From Acidobacteriota bacterium (GTDB taxonomy: Bacteria > Acidobacteriota > Terriglobia > Bryobacterales > Bryobacteraceae), in the NCBI GenBank assembly GCA_023380575.1, contig JAMCRM010000273.1:4447-13426 (forward strand): a stretch of DNA of 8,980 nt, in the 5' to 3' direction. Position numbers and translations under genes: made by a program. Shown here piece after piece: positions 1 through 4,548 of the stretch (positions are counted from its first letter, which is position 1; the number at the start of each line of letters is the position of its first letter). The notes under the pieces were generated by a model that saw only the letters and a list, made by a program, of their open reading frames with translations, searched no databases and was not told the DNA's origin.

Positions 1-413
1 GCGGAAGCTTTGATGCAGACCGGGACCATATTCAAAGATCTCGGTTCGTAGGCAACCGCCCTGAAACCGGCTGCGGTGCCCTCAAACCTCACGGCGATCA
101 CCCACGTTATTCGCGAGCGACGAATTCCCTCCTTGTCGCTTTCGCTCGCCGTCAGAGTTCCACTCGGATGCGTGTGGAGAATCGCGAGTGGTTCTACATC
201 CGATATGGCCGCCAGCCGGCGTGCAAGGTCTACATCGACATCGGTTATTGAGAAACTACCTGCTCGGCCGGCGTGAGGCAGGGCCACAAATCGCTCGATG
301 TGCAAATCCGTGCTCCACCGCCGCCCAAGCAGAAACCCACACCGCTCCAGGCCCCCCGATGTGCGGAGTGCGCCATCGATCGTCGCGACCGCACCCTCGC
401 TGATAACGATCAT
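1..413 (-). CDS. JAMM/MPN-domain (Prok-JAB) metalloprotease, partial (3' end beyond window)
   Basis: Reading the minus strand from the ATG at 413-411 gives 137 codons with no stop before the window edge. The protein shows the complete JAMM signature: Glu23 in ERCGFLLG, then HTHPSGTLTASESD with His80, His82, Ser90 and Asp93, matching the family pattern E...HxHPx(6)SxxD. In this family the two His and the Asp bind zinc, and the Glu activates water for isopeptide or peptide cleavage. Length and motif order fit a stand-alone bacterial Prok-JAB domain; the DNA-repair-associated RadC type normally has extra N-terminal helix-hairpin-helix sequence, absent here. No signal peptide is seen, so it is probably cytosolic. 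The start overlaps the stop of the preceding gene as ATGA (410-413), suggesting translational coupling. Known relatives remove or process ubiquitin-like proteins, or process sulfur carriers; the substrate here is unknown. The fold call is firm, the pathway role is inference. Confidence 0.88.
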   Translation of the reverse strand, partial: MIVISEGAVATIDGALRTSGGLERCGFLLGRRWSTDLHIERFVALPHAGRAGSFSITDVDVDLARRLAAISDVEPLAILHTHPSGTLTASESDKEGIRRSRITWVIAVRFEGTAAGFRAVAYEPRSLNMVPVCIKAS

Positions 414-1528
414 GCCAGCGGGCCCATCGCGGGGTCAGTAGCGAGCAGTTCGCTGCCTTTGCTCTGCACGGAAACCACAACTTTGCAGTTGGCTCCCTGC
501 GCGCACGCAGAGCCCATTAGGGCCAAGATCCCTATAATCGAGATCCACGAGAAAGCGTCGCAGGTTGTTTTGTTGTTCTTCTTGAATTCGTCGCTCACCG
601 CGCAGACGATAACGAAGACAATGCTGACCACAATGAGTGCAACCGCAACGACCGCCACGACGATCCACCAAAAAGGGTCGGCGCCGTGATGAACGGGCAG
701 GCCGGAATGCGCAACTAGGGCTGCCGACGATTCCATTTCTTGTAGGGCCATGGCGCCTTCGGAAACCAAAACCTCGACTGGATCGAGCTCTTCGGGATAC
801 TCCCAAGCCTCGCCGAAATTGGTGTCACGGAACACTTGGATACCCAGTACGCCGGGTTGTTCTATGGCAGTAATTGCGGCGGAAAGCCAATCTTCCTCCC
901 AGAGGGTCCCAGCCGTAACAGGCCGTCTGCGCCTCTCGACCCGGATGCGGCGCGAACGCTGCGTCGAAAGCTCGTCGCTTGGGCCAGGCGATTCTGAATC
1001 AGGAGGTTCGACGACGAGTGCGCCGTCCCTGACTTTGAACACCCGGTCGTGCGACCGCAACGCCTGCGTAAACTCGCGGATCGTCTCTATATGGAAGCCA
1101 TTCTTGTCCAGATATTGCGACACACCGGTCACACCCAGTACGGTATCCCAGAGCTCTGTCGTGCGGAAGGATCCACGAGAGAAGGCAAGGTCGCGTGCAG
1201 CGACGAGGAGTCGTTCGAGTGTACCGGCGGTTTCGAGGTGCCTGACGACCCGCCAGGTTCGCGCCACGATACTCCGGACCTCATGGGCCGTTTCGACCGT
1301 GCGGTACAGCGCTTCGCGTTCCTCCGCGGCGCTCAATCCCTGCCGTTCGGCCTTTCGGTCCTCCATCATACGGATGAAGCGGTCGGAGGCCTGAAACTTT
1401 CGGATTGACTCGAACGCGGGCGTCGCTTGCGCACGCAGGAACTCGCTATCGCAGATTGTGAACGCGTCGATGTTGTTGCGGCCGACGCTCTGGAGGGACT
1501 CAAACATTTCACCAAAGTTCGGATTCAC
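410..1528 (-). CDS. Hypothetical protein with C-terminal transmembrane hairpin, middle gene of JAMM operon
   Basis: I do not recognise a family for this 372-residue product. Residues 1-165 are rich in charged and aliphatic residues and look largely helical (for example 56-115). Residues 172-203 are a low-complexity linker of Pro/Ser/Asp ending in an Arg-rich stretch (RSRRIRVERRRRP, 191-203). Residues 205-280 look globular and acidic. A strong transmembrane segment covers about 287-311 (Ile/Val/Ala-rich), followed by a short Lys-containing turn (DEFKKNNK) and a second hydrophobic stretch at about 326-341, so the C-terminus forms a probable membrane hairpin. No N-terminal signal peptide is seen, so the bulk probably faces the cytoplasm. 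The GTG start overlaps the upstream stop as GTGA (1525-1528), and its own stop overlaps the JAMM start as ATGA (410-413). This places it firmly in the operon, perhaps as a membrane anchor or effector; that role is a guess. Confidence 0.8.
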   Translation of the reverse strand: MNPNFGEMFESLQSVGRNNIDAFTICDSEFLRAQATPAFESIRKFQASDRFIRMMEDRKAERQGLSAAEEREALYRTVETAHEVRSIVARTWRVVRHLETAGTLERLLVAARDLAFSRGSFRTTELWDTVLGVTGVSQYLDKNGFHIETIREFTQALRSHDRVFKVRDGALVVEPPDSESPGPSDELSTQRSRRIRVERRRRPVTAGTLWEEDWLSAAITAIEQPGVLGIQVFRDTNFGEAWEYPEELDPVEVLVSEGAMALQEMESSAALVAHSGLPVHHGADPFWWIVVAVVAVALIVVSIVFVIVCAVSDEFKKNNKTTCDAFSWISIIGILALMGSACAQGANCKVVVSVQSKGSELLATDPAMGPLA

Positions 1529-2973
1529 ATGGCCTCCGTGTCCAAATCGCCACGCACGATTCCCCCGAAAGTCGAGCCCGATAGCAGACCGGATATGTTG
1601 GATAGTTTCAGTTCCGAAGCGGTCGGGCGGTACAAAGGCTTTAAGAGCTGCATGCCCTGAATTGCGACGTACCGGTTGACGGACGGGGGAACGCTCTCAA
1701 ACATTATGTGGTCAACTGCCCATCCCTTCGTTACTGGCTGGAACAATTCGGGACGGTCATTCGGATTTAGCTTTTGGCCCTTGTGATCTCTGAGTTCGAG
1801 TATTTTGATCTCGCCGATTGCGTTGACGCGTACAGCCCCGGCACCGTCGACAGTGTGTAGGATCATTGTACTCACGAGATTTTTCCAGGCCCAACTGACT
1901 GTGGCCGAGCCGTACACAGTGTTGTTCTCGTTATCCGGATCCTGGAGCGGAACTTCGCTGGTCGTTGTAAACGATTTCAGGGTGCTTGAACGTGCCCACC
2001 GCTGTGCGATAACCGCCTGTGCGATGCCCTTTGAGAAGCAGTAAGCGAAGTTCCGACGGCCTACACAGGAACGCACCTGCGTCACGCCGGTGCCAGCGCC
2101 ACCGGCCATAGCATCAAGAAATATTGAGATCACCCACTGGTCGCCATCCCTGCATTTGGCCTTGTAAACGTTGAAGTTGGTGTAACCGGGAAGGCTCTCA
2201 CCGGGCTGCATCATGCCGCCGATGCACATAGTGGGGGTGACACGAATCGTGTCCGCTAGCAACGGGGCCAGGAGGCTGTTGATGGCGGCTTCCAGATTCG
2301 CCGATGGCACCATGTGCAGGAGCAGATCTTCGAAAAGCGGGTCGGTCGACAAAATCGATGGCGCGGCGCGGCGGGGTAATATGACCGCCCAAGTCTGAGA
2401 TTTGGCGGGATCCGTTTCAAGAGCAATCGAACCGGTGATCACTGCCCTGCCTGACGCAAGCGGTTCATCAAGGAACTCCCCTTCGCCGGGCGTCATTAGT
2501 TTCCCGCGGGCCATTCTAAGCCAAACCGTCACTGGCCAAGTGATGATCACCTCTTTGTCTGGGTCCTCGCTAATCTCAAGTGTCGGTGGGTCGAACGAGA
2601 TGCGAAACCACTGGATCCAAAAGGGGCCTAGGTCGCCGGGTGTTCCTGCGTCGCCGTACACCGGCACAGCGGAGCGGAACCGCGGGGCGGGGGCTCTCGA
2701 GCGGTTGACCTTCGACAAAACCATCGCCACCGCCGCCTCCACGCGGGAGGACAGCACTGACCCGGTGAATTGGTAGTGAGCCTCAAGTCTATACGGCTTG
2801 GACTGGAGGCTGGTCGAGAACTGAGCGTTAATTAGATCCAATCGAAACTGGAAGATGGCGTCGTACCCGGCCATCATGGCGCCTATTGTGATCTCATCTG
2901 GGCTCGCGAAGACCAGATTCAACCCCGTGATCGGATAGGCGAAAGCGAGGGCAACAGAAGGGCCGTTTGGCAT
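1525..2973 (-). CDS. Hypothetical protein, first gene of JAMM operon (482 aa)
   Basis: No family is recognised with confidence. I place the start at the ATG at 2973 because GAGG (2985-2982) lies 8 bases upstream. The frame stays open to a TTG at 3075, but the extra 34 codons have no ribosome site and overlap the predicted promoter. The product has no signal peptide or transmembrane segment and alternates beta-like and helical stretches. It includes YDAIFQFRLDLINAQF (residues 37-52), an aromatic-rich segment near 115-125 (PFWIQWFRI), and a helical stretch at about 210-240. Four cysteines lie at about 250, 274, 303 and 312; metal binding is conceivable but the spacing fits no motif I know. The early YDAIFQF...LINAQ segment faintly recalls the start of P47/OrfX-like TULIP lipid-binding proteins; I hold this only as a weak hypothesis. 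The gene ends in TGA overlapping the next GTG start, indicating coupled expression. Confidence 0.8.
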   Translation of the reverse strand: MPNGPSVALAFAYPITGLNLVFASPDEITIGAMMAGYDAIFQFRLDLINAQFSTSLQSKPYRLEAHYQFTGSVLSSRVEAAVAMVLSKVNRSRAPAPRFRSAVPVYGDAGTPGDLGPFWIQWFRISFDPPTLEISEDPDKEVIITWPVTVWLRMARGKLMTPGEGEFLDEPLASGRAVITGSIALETDPAKSQTWAVILPRRAAPSILSTDPLFEDLLLHMVPSANLEAAINSLLAPLLADTIRVTPTMCIGGMMQPGESLPGYTNFNVYKAKCRDGDQWVISIFLDAMAGGAGTGVTQVRSCVGRRNFAYCFSKGIAQAVIAQRWARSSTLKSFTTTSEVPLQDPDNENNTVYGSATVSWAWKNLVSTMILHTVDGAGAVRVNAIGEIKILELRDHKGQKLNPNDRPELFQPVTKGWAVDHIMFESVPPSVNRYVAIQGMQLLKPLYRPTASELKLSNISGLLSGSTFGGIVRGDLDTEAM

Positions 2974-2981
2974 CAATGTTT

Positions 2982-2985
2982 CCTC
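2982..2985 (-). promoter_or_regulatory. Ribosome binding site deciding the start of the 482-aa gene
   Basis: The minus strand reads GTGAGGAAACATTGATG. The GAGG core lies 8 bases before the ATG at 2973. No comparable purine-rich site precedes the upstream TTG at 3075, so this site supports the shorter protein. Confidence 0.65.
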
Positions 2986-3038
2986 ACAGGAAGTTACGCG
3001 CTTGACTGGAAAAGTCAGTCGCGCACCCAATTTTGTGT

Positions 3039-3068
3039 AGCATACACCGTCGACCGTCCGAGGTGCAA
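3039..3068 (-). promoter_or_regulatory. Candidate sigma-70-type promoter for the JAMM operon
   Basis: On the minus strand TTGCAC (3068-3063) is followed after 18 bases by TATGCT (3044-3039), an imperfect -35/-10 pair. Transcription would start near 3031, leaving a leader of about 58 bases before the ATG at 2973. The -10 element lies inside the interrupted palindrome GTGTA-GCA-TACAC (3035-3047), which could be an operator. A second short palindrome, TGACT-GGAAA-AGTCA (3003-3017), lies in the leader. Evidence is sequence similarity only, and the hexamers are weak. Confidence 0.3.
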
Positions 3069-3146
3069 TTTCCAATTGTTTAATATAATGCGCAGTTTTC
3101 GTACGTTGGCTCCGCAGGTTTTCGAATGAATTAAAAAGACAAAAAA

Positions 3147-3407
3147 GGAGAATACGTCTTTCCCTTGGGAGAACTCTGGGATCAAGGCATTGCCGTGGGA
3201 ACGGGCTAGGCGCCCGTGAAAAAATACAACGCCTTCCTGCGCGACATGATCATCAACGGCCGTGCCAAACCGATCTTCATCGTGAGCCACCGCATCCCGT
3301 TGAACAAGGCGGCGGAGGCTTACGCCCGCTTCGTGCATCGCGGAGTGGGCGAAGGCCGGGACTTCACCAAAGTCGTTTTGAAGCCCGGCCTCGACAAGGC
3401 GGCGTAA
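3147..3407 (+). pseudogene. 3' remnant of a zinc-dependent alcohol/formaldehyde dehydrogenase
   Basis: In one frame, 3147 to 3407 encodes the C-terminal ~86 residues typical of the zinc-dependent alcohol dehydrogenase family close to glutathione-independent formaldehyde dehydrogenase. It begins GEYVFPLGELWDQGIAVGTG and, after one stop codon, continues APVKKYNAFLRDMI, then SHRIPLNKAAEAYARF and a terminal TKVVLKPG, ending in TAA. The in-frame TAG at 3207-3209 falls where relatives I recall have Gln (GTGQAPVK), so a single C-to-T change of CAG explains it. Everything upstream, including the zinc ligands and the nucleotide-binding fold, is missing; a TAA at 3132 closes the frame and the preceding bases are AT-rich. 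A GTG at 3216 opens a 63-codon frame, but a folded product is unlikely. The truncation adjoins the promoter of the divergent JAMM operon, consistent with insertion or deletion at this point. Confidence 0.75.
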
Positions 3408-3414
3408 AGTCAAA

Positions 3415-3481
3415 CCGCTCCCTCGCCGTCGCGGCTCGGTCACATTGCACGGTGTACCGAGCCACGACCGTAAGGGAGTGG
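3415..3481. repeat. Large imperfect inverted repeat between convergent genes, possible bidirectional terminator
   Basis: A left arm of 26 bases (3415-3440) and a right arm of 26 bases (3456-3481) pair at 21 positions by direct reading, around a 15-base loop. The perfect part next to the loop includes GGCTCGGT against ACCGAGCC; inside the loop CAC/GTG can extend the stem past a bulge. It lies just after the dehydrogenase remnant (ends 3407, plus strand) and just before the end of the protease reading frame (3508, minus strand), where a shared terminator is expected. There is no clear T-run on either side, so it may instead be a dispersed REP-like element. Confidence 0.6.
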
Positions 3482-3493
3482 TAGGCCATCCCT

Positions 3494-3525
3494 ACTGTAC
3501 GCTGATGTTACTGTACGCTGATGTT
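3494..3525. repeat. 16-base perfect tandem duplication spanning the protease stop codon
   Basis: ACTGTACGCTGATGTT occurs twice back to back at 3494-3509 and 3510-3525. On the minus strand the 3510-3525 copy encodes the last codons (N-I-S-V-Q) of the TIGR03437 domain, and the stop TAA is formed at the junction (3510-3508). The other copy repeats the same bases just after the stop. Without the duplication the frame would end at a TAG at the same residue, so the protein is unaffected. Confidence 0.85.
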
Positions 3526-4548
3526 CGAAGCCTTCGACGTGAGGCCGCCGATCGAGATCGTGATCGGGTAGGTGCCGGGAGCCAGATTCGAGGGCACCGT
3601 CACGTTCACCTGGTAGAGGCCTGCGAAGCCCGGCGCCAGTCCGCTGAACATCACATTGGCCGTCTGGCCGCCGATGGCGACCGTCGGCGCCGTGGTGGTT
3701 TCCGAAAGCGGGCTGGACAGCGCCGCTTCACCGCTCGCGGGCGTGTTGGAGACCGGCCCCAGCCCGTTGACGAAGAGCTGCACAGGTTGGCCGTGCATCA
3801 CGGGATTGGCGGTCCCGACCACCTGGTTGTTGGGATAATCCAGCGCCGCGACAACTCCCGGCGATGCCTCGAAGAATGCGGGCGCATAATTCGCCAGTTG
3901 CACCGGCACCACATTTCCGTTCGAGAAATCGATGGTGACCTTGACTTGGGCGGCGCTCTGTCCCTGCAATTCCCACGGAACCTGCACGTTCACCTGGCCG
4001 GGGCTCACGAAGGTAAGGTGGCCCGGAACGCTGATATTCGCCGATGGCACATCGAAACTAACGTTTACGTAGTCGATCGCCAGCGGGAGGATGGGCGTTT
4101 TATACGTGTCCGTCACGTCGCTGAGATCGCTGCCGTAAATGGAAATGTAGGATCCCGGGGCAACCGGCGCGGCCGGGTCCGCATTGGCCGCGTTGATCAC
4201 GCCGCCGGTGAAGATGGTGGGCACCGCCCGCGCGCTCCCCGTGAAGGTTGCGGTCAGGCCGCCCGCCACCCCCCTAAACGTGTACGTTCCAGGCGCCGTG
4301 CCCAGGATGGGCATCGCCGCGGCAATCCCGTACTGGTCCGTGGTCGCGTCCTGGCTTTGCAGCGTGCCGCCTCCTTGCGAGGTCCAGCTCACCGGGGCGT
4401 TGGCGATCGGCACTCCGGCTGAATCGATCAGCTTGAACGAGATAATCCCGTCGGGGATGTTCTGCCCCACGGTGCCGTCGAAGTTGCTGCCGGTCAGGGG
4501 GACGATGTTGGACGGAATGCCGTCTCCTACCAGGTAGAGATAAAGGAA
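3508..4548 (-). CDS. C-terminal part of frameshifted secreted protease: Ig-like domain plus TIGR03437 domain
   Basis: This frame continues the protease (4527-6749) after a one-base shift. Upstream of the GTG at 4470 it already encodes sensible protein from about 4548 (FLYLYLVGDGIP, then a stretch ending LTGSNFDGTV), the kind of bridge seen between beta-sandwich domains in Solibacter-type secreted proteins. It then carries an Ig-like fold similar to bacterial Ig-like domain 1 (includes GVPIANAPVSWTSQGGGTL and a DQYG turn). Last comes a full TIGR03437 domain: GGVINAANADPAAPVAPGSY, then SPGQVNVQVPWEL, then PVQLFVNGLGPV, and a terminal PGTYPITISIGG strand. No start codon with a ribosome site or signal peptide is present, so it is unlikely to be an independent gene. 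TIGR03437 is of unknown function and sits at the C-terminus of many secreted acidobacterial proteins. Confidence 0.85.
   Translation of the reverse strand, partial: FLYLYLVGDGIPSNIVPLTGSNFDGTVGQNIPDGIISFKLIDSAGVPIANAPVSWTSQGGGTLQSQDATTDQYGIAAAMPILGTAPGTYTFRGVAGGLTATFTGSARAVPTIFTGGVINAANADPAAPVAPGSYISIYGSDLSDVTDTYKTPILPLAIDYVNVSFDVPSANISVPGHLTFVSPGQVNVQVPWELQGQSAAQVKVTIDFSNGNVVPVQLANYAPAFFEASPGVVAALDYPNNQVVGTANPVMHGQPVQLFVNGLGPVSNTPASGEAALSSPLSETTTAPTVAIGGQTANVMFSGLAPGFAGLYQVNVTVPSNLAPGTYPITISIGGLTSKASNISVQ

Noticed and set aside
1..413. RadC-type DNA-repair-associated JAB protein
   Set aside because: The gene begins directly with the JAB core, without the N-terminal helix-hairpin-helix region usual in RadC, and it sits in an operon of unknown genes.
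750..1394. Plus-strand open frame of 214 codons over the 372-aa gene
   Set aside because: It is a shadow of the minus-strand gene: Ser/Arg-rich, no domain, no ribosome site.
2974..3075. 34-codon N-terminal extension of the first operon gene from a TTG at 3075
   Set aside because: It has no ribosome site and overlaps the predicted promoter, while the ATG at 2973 has a well-placed GAGG.
3445..4422. Plus-strand open frame of 325 codons opposite the TIGR03437 region
   Set aside because: It is Arg/His/Gly-rich, typical of an antisense frame in high-GC DNA, while the minus strand encodes a recognised domain.
3508..4470. Independent 320-residue gene starting at the GTG at 4470
   Set aside because: Meaningful protein sequence continues upstream of the GTG to the frameshift, and there is no ribosome site or signal peptide for an exported domain.
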